From the NCBI RefSeq assembly GCF_032108445.1, contig NZ_CP134876.1:4464001-4528000 (forward strand): DNA of 64,000 nucleotides, in the 5' to 3' direction. Shown here in pieces: positions 1-9,122 of the stretch; position 1 is the first letter of the stretch; every line of letters starts with the position of its first letter. This DNA is from Micromonospora halotolerans. GTDB lineage: Bacteria > Actinomycetota > Actinomycetes > Mycobacteriales > Micromonosporaceae. Below the pieces are notes generated by a model. The model ran no database searches, was not told where the DNA came from, and worked only from the letters and a program-made list of their open reading frames with translations. A program made the position numbers and the translations under genes.

Positions 1-11
1 CCGAGCTGGAG

Positions 12-1400
12 TTGCCGGAATTCCTCGACGACTGGGCCGCCCGCCTCCGGCAGGCCGCCGACCGTCCCGTCGTCGGGATCATGCTGCGTGGCAGCCACGC
101 CCGGCGGGCCGCCACCGAGCACAGCGACGTCGACGTCGACGTGCTGGTCGCGGCCGACGACGAGCGGACGGGACCCGCCGGCCCGGAGACCGGGACGGCG
201 GGTCCGGCCCGCCCCGGCGCCCGCCGCACGGAAACGGTGGCGGCGGGGCCGGCCGTCAACCCCACTCCGTACGCCGCCCGCCGGGCGTACCTCGCCGAGT
301 TCGACGGCCGGCTCGTGCACGTCTCCGTGGCCGCCCGGGACGTCCGCTCCTGGGTGGACCGGCTGGGCCGGCCCGCCGACTGGGCGTTCGGGCTGCCGGT
401 CGCCGCGCCGGCCCGGCTGCTCTGGGCGGCGCCGGAGTGGCGGCGCCGGATCGACCTGCCGGTGCTCTGCCAGCCCGCCGACGAGCCCCGCCTCGAGGAG
501 CTGATCGCCAGCCTGGGCAAGGTGGCCGGCGCCCGCTGGGCCGACGACCCGGTGGGGGTCCGGCTCGCCGCCGCCGACCTGGCCCGGCTCTGCCCGTCGG
601 TGCTGCGCCTGGCCAACCCGTCGATCCGGGTGGTGTCCCGCCGGGCCGCCCTGGCCGCCGCGCTGGACCTGCCGGTCGCGCCGCCCGGCTACCGCGAGGA
701 CATGCTGCTCTGCCTCGGGCTGCGCCCCGGCGGCACCGCCGAGGTGGCGGCCGCCGCCGGCCGGCTGGTCACCGGGACGGTCCCGCTGGTCCGCCCGTAC
801 GCCGGGGAGATCGCCGCGGTCGGCGGCCCGGACCTGGCCGCGGCCCTGGTCGACGGCCGGCTGGAGCGCTACCTCGGCCAGCTCACCCGGGCGCTGGACC
901 GCCCCGCGACCGCCCAACGGGACACGTCGGCGGTGCCGGCGCCCCGTGCGGGAGAATGGTCAACCGTGCCCGCCTCTGACGCGCCCGTGACCGGCGCCCC
1001 CGCCAGCTCCGGCGCCGCCGCGGCCCCCGGCCCGGCCCGCCCCTCCCGGCTCGACCCGGCCATCGCGGCCCGGCTGCGCCGCACCCCCGACGGCCTGGTG
1101 ACCGCGGTGGTCCGCGCACACGACTCGGGTGAGGTGCTGATGGTCGCCTGGATGGACGACGAGGCGCTGCACCGCACCCTGACCACCGGCCGCGCCACCT
1201 ACTGGTCGCGCAGCCGCCAGGAGTACTGGGTCAAGGGCGCCACCTCCGGCCACCACCAGTACGTCCGCTCGGTCGCCGTGGACTGCGACGGCGACGCGCT
1301 GCTGGTCAGCGTCGAGCAGGTCGGCGCGGCCTGCCACACCGGGCACCGCACCTGCTTCTTCACCGAGCTGCCGGTCAGCGCCCCGGAGGCGACGTCATGA
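12..1400 (+). CDS. Nucleotidyltransferase-like domain in frame with HisI (possible fusion)
   Basis: One uninterrupted reading frame holds two domains. Residues about 20-55 carry a pol-beta-type nucleotidyltransferase signature: a GS dipeptide ([13 protein letters not shown]) followed by a DVDVDV acidic cluster. The following ~260 residues are Ala/Arg-rich and resemble the uncharacterised remainder of such proteins. Residues about 345-450 are phosphoribosyl-AMP cyclohydrolase (HisI). The two are joined by a Pro/Ala/Ser-rich linker (about 300-345) without any stop codon. The frame is also open back to the left edge of the window, so the TTG at 12 may not be the true start and the gene may begin outside. 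Either this is a real fusion, or HisI is made from the internal GTG at 966 (listed separately). The substrate of the N-terminal domain cannot be told from sequence. Confidence 0.6.
   Translation: MPEFLDDWAARLRQAADRPVVGIMLRGSHARRAATEHSDVDVDVLVAADDERTGPAGPETGTAGPARPGARRTETVAAGPAVNPTPYAARRAYLAEFDGRLVHVSVAARDVRSWVDRLGRPADWAFGLPVAAPARLLWAAPEWRRRIDLPVLCQPADEPRLEELIASLGKVAGARWADDPVGVRLAAADLARLCPSVLRLANPSIRVVSRRAALAAALDLPVAPPGYREDMLLCLGLRPGGTAEVAAAAGRLVTGTVPLVRPYAGEIAAVGGPDLAAALVDGRLERYLGQLTRALDRPATAQRDTSAVPAPRAGEWSTVPASDAPVTGAPASSGAAAAPGPARPSRLDPAIAARLRRTPDGLVTAVVRAHDSGEVLMVAWMDDEALHRTLTTGRATYWSRSRQEYWVKGATSGHHQYVRSVAVDCDGDALLVSVEQVGAACHTGHRTCFFTELPVSAPEATS
966..1400 (+). CDS. hisI: Phosphoribosyl-AMP cyclohydrolase (HisI), internal-start version
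   Basis: HisI opens the adenine ring of phosphoribosyl-AMP in the third step of histidine synthesis, in the cytoplasm. The core is clear: [35 protein letters not shown], the metal-site DCDGDALL, and [11 protein letters not shown] with two cysteines. GTG 966 is preceded by a GGGAG element (950-954) about 11 bases upstream and gives 144 residues, close to the usual HisI length with a short Ala/Pro-rich leader. The stop overlaps trpE by ATGA, so translation is probably coupled. HisI next to trpE is sensible in actinobacteria, where PriA serves both the His and Trp pathways. The frame continues upstream into a nucleotidyltransferase domain, so the start is uncertain while the function is not. Confidence 0.85.
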   Translation: MPASDAPVTGAPASSGAAAAPGPARPSRLDPAIAARLRRTPDGLVTAVVRAHDSGEVLMVAWMDDEALHRTLTTGRATYWSRSRQEYWVKGATSGHHQYVRSVAVDCDGDALLVSVEQVGAACHTGHRTCFFTELPVSAPEATS

Positions 1401-2950
1401 CCGACGGCACGGTCAGCCCGGACCAGGCCGCCTTCGCCGACCTGGCGGCCCGCTGGCGGGTCGTGCCGGTCACCCGGCGCCTGCTCGCCGACGCGGAGAC
1501 CCCGGTCGGCGTCTACCGCAAGCTGGCCGGCGGCCCGGGCACGTTCCTGCTGGAATCCGCCGAGCAGGGCGTCGGCTCGGCCGGGATGGCCTGGTCGCGC
1601 TACTCCTTCATCGGCGTGCGCAGCAGCGCCACGCTGACCGAGCGGGACGGCGCGGCGGTCTGGGTCGGCGAGCCGCCCGCCGGGGTGCCGGCCGGGGGCG
1701 ACCCGGTGGCCGCGCTCCGGGAGACCGTCGCCGCGCTGGCCGGCCCGGCCTGGGACCCGTCCAGCGGCATGCCGCCGCTCACCGGCGGCATGGTCGGCTA
1801 CCTCGGGTACGACCTGGTCCGCCGCTTCGAGCGGCTGCCCGAGCTCACCGAGGACGAACTCGACGTGCCCGAGCTGGGCATGATGCTGGCCACCGACCTC
1901 GTGGTGCTCGACCACTACGACGGCTCGGCGATCCTGGTCGCCAACGCGGTGCTGCCCCCGCTCGACGCGCCCGACCGCGAGCCGCTGGTGGCGGCCGCGT
2001 ACCACCACGCGGTGGGCCGGCTGGACGCCATGACCACCGCGCTGTCCCGACCGATCCCGCCCATGATCTCGACGGTCGCCCGGCCCGGCGTCGGCGAGGT
2101 GGTCAGCCGCACGCCGGAGGGCGGCTACCCGAAGGCGGTGGAGGCGGCCAAGGAGGCGATCCGGGCCGGCGAGTGCTTCCAGATCGTGCTGAGCCAGCGC
2201 TTCGAGCGCCCCACCCACGCCGATCCGCTCGACGTCTACCGGGTGCTGCGCACCACCAACCCCAGCCCGTACATGTACCTCCTGCGTTTCGACGGCTTCG
2301 ACATCGTCGGCTCCTCGCCGGAGGCGCACCTCAAGGTGAGCACCGGCGCGGACGGGCGGCGCCGGGCGCTGCTGCACCCGATCGCCGGCACCCGGCCGCG
2401 TGGCGGCTCGCCCGAGGCGGACGCCCGGCTCGCCGCCGAGCTGCTCGCCGACCCGAAGGAGCGCGCCGAGCACGTCATGCTGGTCGACCTGGGCCGCAAC
2501 GACCTGGGGCGGGTCTGCCGGCCGGGCACGGTCGAGGTGCCGGAGTTCGCCACCATCGAGCGGTACAGCCACGTCATGCACATCGTCTCCACGGTCGTCG
2601 GCGAGCTGCGCGAGGACCGCACGGCGTTCGACGCGCTCGCCGCGAGCTTCCCCGCCGGCACCCTCTCCGGCGCGCCCAAGGTCCGGGCCATGGAGATCAT
2701 CGAGGAGCTGGAGCCGGCCCGGCGCGGTCTCTACGGCGGCACCGTCGGCTACTTCGGCTTCGGCGGCGACCTGGACATGGCCATCGCCATCCGCACCGCG
2801 CTGATCCGCGAGGGCCGGGCCTACGTGCAGGCCGGGGCGGGCGTGGTGGCCGATTCCGATCCGGCCGCCGAGGACCAGGAGACCCGCAACAAGGCCGCCG
2901 CCGTGCTCGCCGCGATCGCGGCCGCCGAGACGCTGCGGGCCGCGCGATGA
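1397..2950 (+). CDS. trpE: Anthranilate synthase component I
   Basis: TrpE converts chorismate to anthranilate using ammonia from the TrpG glutaminase; trpG is not in this window. The 517 residues are normal for the family. The tryptophan feedback-inhibition site LLES is at residues 51-54. Catalytic chorismate-binding blocks are intact: [52 protein letters not shown] and the C-terminal [12 protein letters not shown]. The start ATG overlaps the hisI stop by four bases, and the stop overlaps the next gene by ATGA, so hisI-trpE-membrane protein form a coupled unit. No Trp-codon leader peptide is visible upstream because the gene abuts hisI; control is probably by feedback on the enzyme. Confidence 0.97.
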   Translation: MTDGTVSPDQAAFADLAARWRVVPVTRRLLADAETPVGVYRKLAGGPGTFLLESAEQGVGSAGMAWSRYSFIGVRSSATLTERDGAAVWVGEPPAGVPAGGDPVAALRETVAALAGPAWDPSSGMPPLTGGMVGYLGYDLVRRFERLPELTEDELDVPELGMMLATDLVVLDHYDGSAILVANAVLPPLDAPDREPLVAAAYHHAVGRLDAMTTALSRPIPPMISTVARPGVGEVVSRTPEGGYPKAVEAAKEAIRAGECFQIVLSQRFERPTHADPLDVYRVLRTTNPSPYMYLLRFDGFDIVGSSPEAHLKVSTGADGRRRALLHPIAGTRPRGGSPEADARLAAELLADPKERAEHVMLVDLGRNDLGRVCRPGTVEVPEFATIERYSHVMHIVSTVVGELREDRTAFDALAASFPAGTLSGAPKVRAMEIIEELEPARRGLYGGTVGYFGFGGDLDMAIAIRTALIREGRAYVQAGAGVVADSDPAAEDQETRNKAAAVLAAIAAAETLRAAR

Positions 2951-3510
2951 GCGCGTCGACCGGCGCGCCCGCCACCCGGGGCCGGCGCGAGCTGACGTAC
3001 GCGGTGCTGCTCTGCCTGGCCGGCGCGGGCCTGGCGTTCTGGGCGGTGACCCGGACGTGGTCGGTCGAGCTGACCGCGCGCGGCTCGCTGCCGCCCGGCC
3101 GGCACACCCGCACCGGCGCGGAACTGCTGCCCTGGGTGTCCGCGCTGGCCCTGGTGGGGCTGGCCGGCGGCGGCGCGGTGCTGGCCACCCGGGGGCCGGT
3201 CCGGCGGCTGCTGGGCGGCCTGCTGGCCCTGCTCGGGCTGGGTGTGGCGGCCGGGGGCGGCTACGGGCTGACCGAGTCCGGGGTGAGCCGGCAGTGGCCG
3301 GCCCTGGTGCTGGCGGGCGGGCTGGTCCTGGTGGCCGGCGGGCTGCTCACGGCGCTGCGCGGGGGCGGCTGGCCCGCGATGGGCGCCCGCTACGAGCGGC
3401 GGGCGGCGCGGCCGGCGGAGCCCGCCGGCGAGGACCGGCCGGCGGTCGAGCGGGGCACCCGGGACGCCTGGGACGCGCTGGACCGGGGCGAGGACCCGAC
3501 GGTCCGCTGA
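2947..3510 (+). CDS. Trp-biosynthesis-associated membrane protein (TIGR02234-like)
   Basis: A 187-residue membrane protein whose ATG overlaps the trpE stop (ATGA). Four hydrophobic segments are visible at about residues 17-36, 58-77, 83-103 and 117-137: an N-terminal helix ending in FWAVTRTW, then three helices after a short external loop. The C-terminal ~45 residues are charged and soluble (RYERRAARP onward). The position directly after trpE and the topology match the actinobacterial family described only as Trp-associated conserved membrane protein, whose function is unknown. No transporter motif is seen. The family call rests on synteny and topology, since there is no diagnostic catalytic motif. 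Confidence 0.8.
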   Translation: MSASTGAPATRGRRELTYAVLLCLAGAGLAFWAVTRTWSVELTARGSLPPGRHTRTGAELLPWVSALALVGLAGGGAVLATRGPVRRLLGGLLALLGLGVAAGGGYGLTESGVSRQWPALVLAGGLVLVAGGLLTALRGGGWPAMGARYERRAARPAEPAGEDRPAVERGTRDAWDALDRGEDPTVR

Positions 3511-3529
3511 CCGTCCGGCGCCCGCCGGG

Positions 3530-3802
3530 TCAGCTCACCGGCTGGGCGTCGCGCGCGTCCCGGCGCTCACGGGCCGCCGCGCGGGCGGCGGCCAGCTCGG
3601 CCACCAGGCGCTCCAGTTCGCGGCGCTGGGCGGCCCGGGCCCGGTCGGCGCAGACCGCCTCCCAGGCGTTGCCCCGGGCGGTGCGCGTCCGGCCGTCGCC
3701 GGCCATGGCTTCGAGCGTGTGCACCACGCCGACGGCGAGCGCCGCGACGTTCCGGGAGATGGTCGTGAATCCGAGGCTCTGGTTCGGCCCGTTGGCGCTC
3801 AT
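3530..3802 (-). CDS. Small hypothetical protein with charged helical tail
   Basis: This encodes 90 residues on the strand opposite the trp genes. The N-terminal half is weakly hydrophobic (TTISRNVAALAVGVVHTL); the C-terminal half is an Ala/Arg/Glu helix likely to form a coiled coil. ATG 3802 is chosen because GGGG lies about 6 bases upstream; a GTG at 3808 adds two residues. I do not recognise the family. The Streptomyces gene at this position (HGxxPAAW family) differs in sequence. Codon use is compatible with coding, but a short gene in such GC-rich DNA could still be chance. Confidence 0.5.
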   Translation of the reverse strand: MSANGPNQSLGFTTISRNVAALAVGVVHTLEAMAGDGRTRTARGNAWEAVCADRARAAQRRELERLVAELAAARAAARERRDARDAQPVS

Positions 3803-4172
3803 GGTCACCCCGCACGAGATCGTTGGCGACGGTCGGCAGCCGCCTCATCGAGTCTGCCCGAGGAAGATGCTGTCGGGCTCACGTTTCGCCGCCGTGAAAC
3901 GCAGGTCAACTCTGCGGCAACCGGCCCGACCTGGGGAGGGCCGTTCGGCCTTGAGCTTGCTCACAACATCGACGGTCGTCGCCGCCCTGCACGTGGCGGG
4001 CCGCCATGGTGAGATAGGTCATGGGCGACGGTCGATGTGGCGGCCGGGGGCGCGGGACGCGCCCGGGTGACGCCGGTCGATGGGCGCCGTGGCGCTGCGT
4101 GACACCGTGTTCACCCGAAGTCGGTCATCATGCCACAGGCCGTTTCGTGAGGAGCGCCATACCCCCGGGCAC
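3803..4172. other. Intergenic region before trpC
   Basis: About 370 bases between the divergent hypothetical gene and the trpC promoter. I looked for a leader peptide with tandem Trp codons, a T-box and a terminator/antiterminator pair and found none that convinces. A 6-bp hairpin (GGGCGC at 4048-4053 with GCGCCC at 4059-4064) is the only compact structure. No supported gene lies here; an open frame from 4021 lacks coding character. Confidence 0.5.
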
Positions 4173-4206
4173 TTGCTTCCCGGTGGCGCCACCTAGCATC
4201 GGCCCA
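4173..4206 (+). promoter_or_regulatory. Promoter of the trpCBA operon
   Basis: TTGCTT (4173-4178) and TAGCAT (4194-4199) make a -35/-10 pair with a 15-base spacer. The predicted transcription start, about 7 bases after the -10, falls on the A of ATG 4206. The transcript would therefore be leaderless from ATG 4206, or would have a ~27-base leader carrying the strong ribosome site GGAGAGGGGAG (4215-4225) in front of GTG 4233. The short spacer lowers confidence in the -35. Confidence 0.55.
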
Positions 4207-4232
4207 TGACACCCGGAGAGGGGAGTCCGTTG

Positions 4233-5096
4233 GTGACTGCTGAGCATGCGCACGCGGAGGGGGACGAGGCCGGTCCGGCGGCGTCCGTAAGCGTGCTCGA
4301 CGAGATCCTGGCCGGCGTGCGCGAGGACGTGGCCCGGCGGCAGGAGCAGGTTCCGCTGGAGCGGATCCGCGAGCTGGCCGCCGCCGCGCCGCCGCCGCTG
4401 GACGCGTACGCGGCGCTGCGCCGGCCCGGCGTGGCCGTGATCGCCGAGGTGAAGCGGTCGTCGCCGTCCAAGGGGCGGCTGGCCGAGATCGCCGACCCGG
4501 CCGACCTGGCCGGCGACTACGCCGCCGGTGGCGCCCGGGCGATCAGCGTGCTCACCGAGGGCCGCTGGTTCGGCGGTTCGCTGGACGACCTGGCCGCGGT
4601 CCGCGCCGCGGTGAACGTGCCGGTGCTGCGCAAGGACTTCGTGGTCTCCAGCTACCAGGTGCACGAGGCCCGCGCGCACGGCGCCGACCTGGTGCTGCTG
4701 ATCGTCGCCGCGCTGGAGCAGAACGTCCTGGTCGGGCTGCTGGAGCGGATCGAGTCGCTGGGCATGTGCGCGCTCGTCGAGGTGCACAACGAGGAGGAGG
4801 CCGACCGCGCCATGGAGGCCGGCGCGCAGGTGATCGGGGTCAACGCCCGTGACCTGCGTACCCTTGAGGTCGACCGCTCGGTGTTCGAGCGGATCGCGCC
4901 CGGCCTGCCGAGCAACGTCGTCAAGATCGCCGAGTCCGGCGTGCGTGGCCCGCACGACCTCATCCGGTACGCCTCGGCCGGCGCCGACGCGGTCCTGGTC
5001 GGCGAGGGCCTGGTCACCCAGAAGAGCCCCCGCGAGGCGGTGGCCGAGCTGGTGAACGCCGGCAACCACCCGGCCACGCCCCGCCCGGTGCGCTGA
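4233..5096 (+). CDS. trpC: Indole-3-glycerol phosphate synthase
   Basis: TrpC closes the indole ring from CdRP, feeding TrpAB. The TIM-barrel landmarks are present: the catalytic lysine block [64 protein letters not shown] and [12 protein letters not shown] 4233 is chosen because a strong site (GGAGAGGGGAG, 4215-4225) lies about 7 bases upstream. The in-frame ATG 4206 has no such site but sits where a leaderless start would be, adding nine residues. trpB follows after 41 bases with its own ribosome site (GAGAGGA). The protein is single-function: no TrpF domain is fused, as expected where PriA supplies that step. Confidence 0.96.
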   Translation: MTAEHAHAEGDEAGPAASVSVLDEILAGVREDVARRQEQVPLERIRELAAAAPPPLDAYAALRRPGVAVIAEVKRSSPSKGRLAEIADPADLAGDYAAGGARAISVLTEGRWFGGSLDDLAAVRAAVNVPVLRKDFVVSSYQVHEARAHGADLVLLIVAALEQNVLVGLLERIESLGMCALVEVHNEEEADRAMEAGAQVIGVNARDLRTLEVDRSVFERIAPGLPSNVVKIAESGVRGPHDLIRYASAGADAVLVGEGLVTQKSPREAVAELVNAGNHPATPRPVR

Positions 5097-5137
5097 CCCC
5101 GCGCCGGGCCCAGAGACGTCTCGAGAGGACTCCCGCG

Positions 5138-6370
5138 ATGAGCACTGACGCCGCGGCCCCGGCCGGCCAGCTTCCCGACGCCGCCGGTCACTTCGGCCGG
5201 TTCGGTGGCCGATTCGTCCCCGAGGCCCTGGTCGCCGCGCTCGACGAGCTGGACGCGGCGTACCGGAAGGCGATGACCGACGAGAGCTTCCTCGCCGAGT
5301 TCGACGCCCTGCTGCGCGACTACGCCGGCACCCCCTCGCTGCTCTACGAGGCCCGGCGGCTCTCCGCCCAGATCGGCGCCCGGGTCCTGCTCAAGCGGGA
5401 GGACCTCAACCACACCGGCGCGCACAAGGTCCGCAACGTGCTCGGCCAGGCGCTGCTCACGAAGCGGATGGGCAAGCGGCGGGTGATCGCGGAGACCGGC
5501 GCCGGCCAGCACGGCGTGGCCACCGCCACCGCCGCCGCCCTGTTCGACCTCGAATGCGTGGTCTACATGGGCGAGGTGGACACCGAGCGGCAGGCGCTCA
5601 ACGTGGCCCGGATGCGGATGCTCGGCGCGACCGTCGTCCCGGTCACCACCGGCTCGCGCACGCTCAAGGACGCGATGAACGAGGCGATGCGCGACTGGGT
5701 CGCCAACGTCGACAGCACGCACTACCTGATCGGCACCGCCGCCGGCCCGCACCCGTTCCCCGAGATGGTCCGGGACTTCGTCCGCGGCATCGGCGTCGAG
5801 GCCCGCCAGCAGTGCCTCGACCTCACCGGCGCGCTGCCGGACGCGGTCGCGGCCTGCGTGGGCGGCGGCTCCAACGCGCTCGGCATCTTCCACGCCTTCG
5901 TGCCCGACACCGGCGTACGCCTCTTCGGCTTCGAGGCCGGCGGCGAGGGCGTGGCGACCGGCCGGCACGCGGCGAGCATCACCGGCGGCTCGGCCGGCGT
6001 CCTGCACGGCACCCGGACGTACGTCCTGCAGAACTCCGACGGCCAGACGATCGAGTCGCACTCGATCTCCGCCGGCCTGGACTACCCGGGCGTCGGGCCG
6101 GAGCACGCCTGGCTGCACGACAGCGGCCGGGCCACCTACCTGCCCGTCGACGACGACGAGGCCATGGCCGCCTTCCAGCTGCTCTGCCGCACCGAGGGCA
6201 TCATCCCGGCGATCGAGAGCTCGCACGCGCTCGCCGGCGCCCGGAAGATCGCCCCGCAGCTCGCCGCCGAGCTGGGCCGGGAGCCGGTCATCGTGGTCAA
6301 CCTCTCCGGCCGGGGCGACAAGGACGTGCACACCGCCGGCGCATACTTCGGCATCCTCGACAAGGAGTGA
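5138..6370 (+). CDS. trpB: Tryptophan synthase beta chain
   Basis: TrpB condenses indole with serine using PLP, in an alpha2-beta2 complex with TrpA. The 410 residues match the canonical TrpB1 class. The PLP lysine is in [15 protein letters not shown]; the glycine-rich phosphate loop is [23 protein letters not shown] and the C-terminal [10 protein letters not shown] are intact. The N-terminal [13 protein letters not shown] is typical. ATG 5138 has GAGAGGA 9-15 bases upstream. Four bases separate the stop from trpA, so the two subunits are almost certainly translated together. Confidence 0.97.
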   Translation: MSTDAAAPAGQLPDAAGHFGRFGGRFVPEALVAALDELDAAYRKAMTDESFLAEFDALLRDYAGTPSLLYEARRLSAQIGARVLLKREDLNHTGAHKVRNVLGQALLTKRMGKRRVIAETGAGQHGVATATAAALFDLECVVYMGEVDTERQALNVARMRMLGATVVPVTTGSRTLKDAMNEAMRDWVANVDSTHYLIGTAAGPHPFPEMVRDFVRGIGVEARQQCLDLTGALPDAVAACVGGGSNALGIFHAFVPDTGVRLFGFEAGGEGVATGRHAASITGGSAGVLHGTRTYVLQNSDGQTIESHSISAGLDYPGVGPEHAWLHDSGRATYLPVDDDEAMAAFQLLCRTEGIIPAIESSHALAGARKIAPQLAAELGREPVIVVNLSGRGDKDVHTAGAYFGILDKE

Positions 6371-6374
6371 GAGC

Positions 6375-7178
6375 GTGAGCCGGATCGGGGTCGCCTTCGA
6401 CAAGGCCCGGGCCGACGGGCGGGCCGTGCTGGTCGGCTGCATGCCGGCCGGCTTCCCCACCGTCGAGGGCAGCATCGCCGCGATGACCGCCATGGTCGAG
6501 GCCGGTGTCGACGTCATCGAGGTGGAGATTCCCTACTCCGACCCGGTGATGGACGGCCCGGTCATCCAGAAGGCCAGCGACATCGCCCTGGCCGGCGGCG
6601 TACGCACCGCCGACACCCTGCGCGCCGTCGAGGCGGTCGCCGCGACCGGCGCGTCGGTGGTCACGATGACCTACTGGAACCCGATCGAGCAGTACGGCGT
6701 CGACGCGTTCGCCCGCGACCTGGCCGCGGCCGGCGGCACCGGCCTGATCACGCCGGACCTGATCCCCGAGGAGGCCGGCGAGTGGCTGGCCGCCTCCGAG
6801 GCGCATGGCCTGGACCGGACGTTCCTGGTCTCCCCGTCGTCCACCGACGCCCGGCTGAAGATGACCGTCGGGCACTGCCGCGGCTTCGTCTACGCCACCG
6901 CCATCATGGGCGTCACCGGTGCCCGGTCGCAGACCTCCGAGGCGGCCCCGGTCCTGGTCTCCCGGCTGCGCGAGGTCACCGACCTGCCGGTGGGCGTCGG
7001 GCTGGGTGTGGGCACCGGCGCCCAGGCCGCCACCGTCGCCGGGTACGCCGACGCGGTGATCGTGGGCAGCGCCCTGGTCCGCTGCGTGCTCGACGCCCCC
7101 GACCAGGCGGCCGGCCTGACCGCCCTGCGCGCCCTGAGCGCCGAACTCGCCGAGGGCGTCCGCAACCCGGCCCGCTGA
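6375..7178 (+). CDS. trpA: Tryptophan synthase alpha chain
   Basis: TrpA cleaves indole-3-glycerol phosphate to indole, which is channelled to TrpB. The 267-residue TIM barrel has the catalytic glutamate in DVIEVEIPYSDPVMDGPVIQ and the aspartate in the same block, then MTYWNPIEQYG, GLITPDLIPEEA, FVYATAIMGVTGAR and the phosphate-binding VGLGVGTGAQA and IVGSALVR. It starts with GTG 6375, four bases after trpB, and uses the GGAG at the trpB end as ribosome site. It is the last gene of trpCBA; the next gene is convergent. Confidence 0.96.
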   Translation: MSRIGVAFDKARADGRAVLVGCMPAGFPTVEGSIAAMTAMVEAGVDVIEVEIPYSDPVMDGPVIQKASDIALAGGVRTADTLRAVEAVAATGASVVTMTYWNPIEQYGVDAFARDLAAAGGTGLITPDLIPEEAGEWLAASEAHGLDRTFLVSPSSTDARLKMTVGHCRGFVYATAIMGVTGARSQTSEAAPVLVSRLREVTDLPVGVGLGVGTGAQAATVAGYADAVIVGSALVRCVLDAPDQAAGLTALRALSAELAEGVRNPAR

Positions 7179-7275
7179 CGGCGCTCACCGGCCCACCCAG
7201 GGTCGGCGTGGCATCCGGGGCGGTCCGCGGCCGGTCTGCACCCCCGGTGGTGCGGCGCGGCACCCGGGGCGGGTG

Positions 7276-7803
7276 TCAGCGCCGCGTGCCCAGCTCGCCC
7301 GCGGACCGCTGTTCGGGCGGGACACCCGCCTCACCGCCCGGACCGACCTGGCCCGGCAGCGTGTCGCGGAGGACGCCGGAGCGGCCGGCCAGGGCGTCGG
7401 CGACGGCGGCGCGGGTGGTCGGGGTGAGCGCTTCGGGCAGCGCCTCCGGCGGGTGCCAGTCGAGATGGCAGCCGCCCGCCGGTGCCCCGGCGGGCGTGGT
7501 GGCGAGCGTCCGGGCCCGGAACACGTGCACCAGCACGTCGGGCAGGGCGCCGCAGTGGCCGGCGGCGGGCGGGGGAGCGGCGGGGTCGCCGAGCCGGTAG
7601 AGGCCGACCAGGTCGACCAGCTCGACCTCCCAGCCGGTCTCGGCGCGGATCTCGCGTCGCGCGGCGGCGGGCGGGCTCTCGTCGCGGCGCAGCCGCCCGC
7701 CGGGCAGCGCCCAGCGCCGGCCACCGCCGGACTGCCGGCAGAGCAGCACCCGGCCGGAGGGGTCGGTGACGACCGCCGCGACCGCCCAGGTGAGCGCGCT
7801 CAT
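7276..7803 (-). CDS. Nudix hydrolase (MutT family)
   Basis: A 175-residue protein with a Nudix box in residues about 34-58: G, five residues, E, seven residues, then REIRAETGW. The usual REUXEEXGU has Glu where this has Ala (REIRAE), so one acidic metal ligand is replaced; the other glutamates remain. Family members hydrolyse nucleoside diphosphates linked to another moiety; the substrate here is unknown. The C-terminal 50 residues are Pro/Gly-rich and may be disordered. ATG 7803 is chosen over an in-frame TTG two codons upstream. It converges with trpA and diverges from lgt. Confidence 0.85.
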   Translation of the reverse strand: MSALTWAVAAVVTDPSGRVLLCRQSGGGRRWALPGGRLRRDESPPAAARREIRAETGWEVELVDLVGLYRLGDPAAPPPAAGHCGALPDVLVHVFRARTLATTPAGAPAGGCHLDWHPPEALPEALTPTTRAAVADALAGRSGVLRDTLPGQVGPGGEAGVPPEQRSAGELGTRR

Positions 7804-7891
7804 GGACAAAGAGCCTACGGCCGCGCAAACCAGAAGTCATCCGACCCGCGAACCCGGGCCACCGGGGTGCCGCGAGCACGGTCCGCACCGG

Positions 7892-7906
7892 TACCGTGTG
7901 CACCCG
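7892..7906 (+). promoter_or_regulatory. Possible -10 element for leaderless lgt
   Basis: TACCGT (7892-7897) lies 8 bases before GTG 7906, where an actinobacterial -10 for a leaderless transcript would be. No -35 is recognisable and no ribosome site precedes the GTG, which fits leaderless translation but does not prove it. Confidence 0.35.
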
Positions 7907-9111
7907 TGACCCTCGCCCCGATGACCCCACTGGCGGCCCTGCCCAGCCCCAGCACCGCCGTCTGGCAGCTCGGTCCGGTTCCGATCCGGGCGTACGCGCT
8001 CTGCATCATCGTCGGCATCGTGGTGGCCTGCGTGGTCACCGAGTACCGGCTGCGCCGCCGCGGCGTCGCCCCCGGCGCCGTGCTCGACATCGCGGTCTGG
8101 GCGGTGCCCGCGGGCATCATCGGCGCCCGGATCTACCACGTGATCACGTCGCCCGAGAAATACTTCGGCGCCGACGGCCAGCCGCTCAAGGCGTTCGCCA
8201 TCTGGGAGGGCGGCCTCGGCATCTGGGGCGCGGTGGCCGGTGGCGCGGTCGGCGCCTGGTTCGCCGCCCGGCAGCTGGGCATCCCGTTCGCCGTGGTCGC
8301 CGACGCGCTGGCGCCGGGGCTGCCGCTGGCCCAGGCCATCGGCCGGTTCGGCAACTGGTTCAACAACGAGCTCTACGGCGGGCGTACGAGCCTGCCCTGG
8401 GGTCTCGAGGTCCACGTCATGGACCCGGACAACCCGGGGCACGCGCTGCGCGACGACGCCGGCAATCCGGTCCTCCAGCCGGGGCTCTACCACCCGGCCT
8501 TCCTCTACGAGGCGCTCTGGAACATCGGCGTCGCCGCGCTGGTCGTGGTCCTCGACCGGAAGCTGCGGCTGGGCCGTGGCCGGGCCTTCGCGCTCTACGT
8601 GATGGGCTACACGGCGGGCCGGTTCTGGATCGAGCTGATGCGCACCGACGAGGCCAACCACATCCTCGGCCTGCGGCTCAACGTGTGGACCGCGGCGCTG
8701 GTCTTCCTCGGCGCGCTGGTGTACTTCCTGCGGGTGCGCGGGCCGCGCCAGTACCTGATCCCGGTCGGCGCGCCGGCCACCCCGGTCCCGCCCGCCGGCG
8801 GCGACGTGTCCCAGGTCGACCTCTCCGGGCGGGAGGCCGGGGCGCAGCCGGTCGCGCCGGAGGGCTACCGGGTGGTGACCGAGGAGCAGTTCCGGACGTA
8901 CCGGGAGACCGGAGCGGTCCCCGCCGAGGAACCGGCGGCGGCCGACGAGGCCGGCCGGGACGAGGCCGACGAAGCCGCCACCGACGCGGAGCGCACCGAG
9001 CGCGAGCCGGCCGGCGAGGATCGGGCCGACGAGGACGGGACCGACGAGGACCGGGCCGGCGACGACCGGGCCGGCGCCGGCGGCGCCCGCCCCGCCGACC
9101 GGGACAGCTGA
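7906..9111 (+). CDS. lgt: Prolipoprotein diacylglyceryl transferase
   Basis: Lgt moves diacylglycerol from phosphatidylglycerol to the lipobox cysteine of prelipoproteins, the first step of lipoprotein maturation in the membrane. The signature GRFGNWFNNELYGG is at residues about 146-159. Seven hydrophobic segments span residues ~15-280, with HPAFLYEALWN and the conserved arginine in YTAGRFWIELMRTDE. The last ~115 residues are a hydrophilic tail rich in Asp, Glu, Arg and Ala, ending in degenerate repeats around ADEDG, DEDRA and DDRA. Such tails occur in actinomycete Lgt but this one is long. GTG 7906 is chosen; ATG 7921 is the alternative. Clients in this window include the lipoproteins at 50196, 51637 and 56551. 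Confidence 0.95.
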   Translation: MTLAPMTPLAALPSPSTAVWQLGPVPIRAYALCIIVGIVVACVVTEYRLRRRGVAPGAVLDIAVWAVPAGIIGARIYHVITSPEKYFGADGQPLKAFAIWEGGLGIWGAVAGGAVGAWFAARQLGIPFAVVADALAPGLPLAQAIGRFGNWFNNELYGGRTSLPWGLEVHVMDPDNPGHALRDDAGNPVLQPGLYHPAFLYEALWNIGVAALVVVLDRKLRLGRGRAFALYVMGYTAGRFWIELMRTDEANHILGLRLNVWTAALVFLGALVYFLRVRGPRQYLIPVGAPATPVPPAGGDVSQVDLSGREAGAQPVAPEGYRVVTEEQFRTYRETGAVPAEEPAAADEAGRDEADEAATDAERTEREPAGEDRADEDGTDEDRAGDDRAGAGGARPADRDS

Positions 9112-9122
9112 GCGGGGGAGTC

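Noticed and set aside
4021..4209. Short open frame upstream of trpC with two Trp codons as a possible attenuator leader
   Set aside because: The Trp codons are not adjacent, no terminator/antiterminator follows, the frame runs past the predicted transcription start, and it has no ribosome site.
7273..7905. N-terminal extension of lgt opposite the Nudix gene
   Set aside because: The Nudix box on the other strand is real, and Lgt homology and membrane segments start only after 7906.
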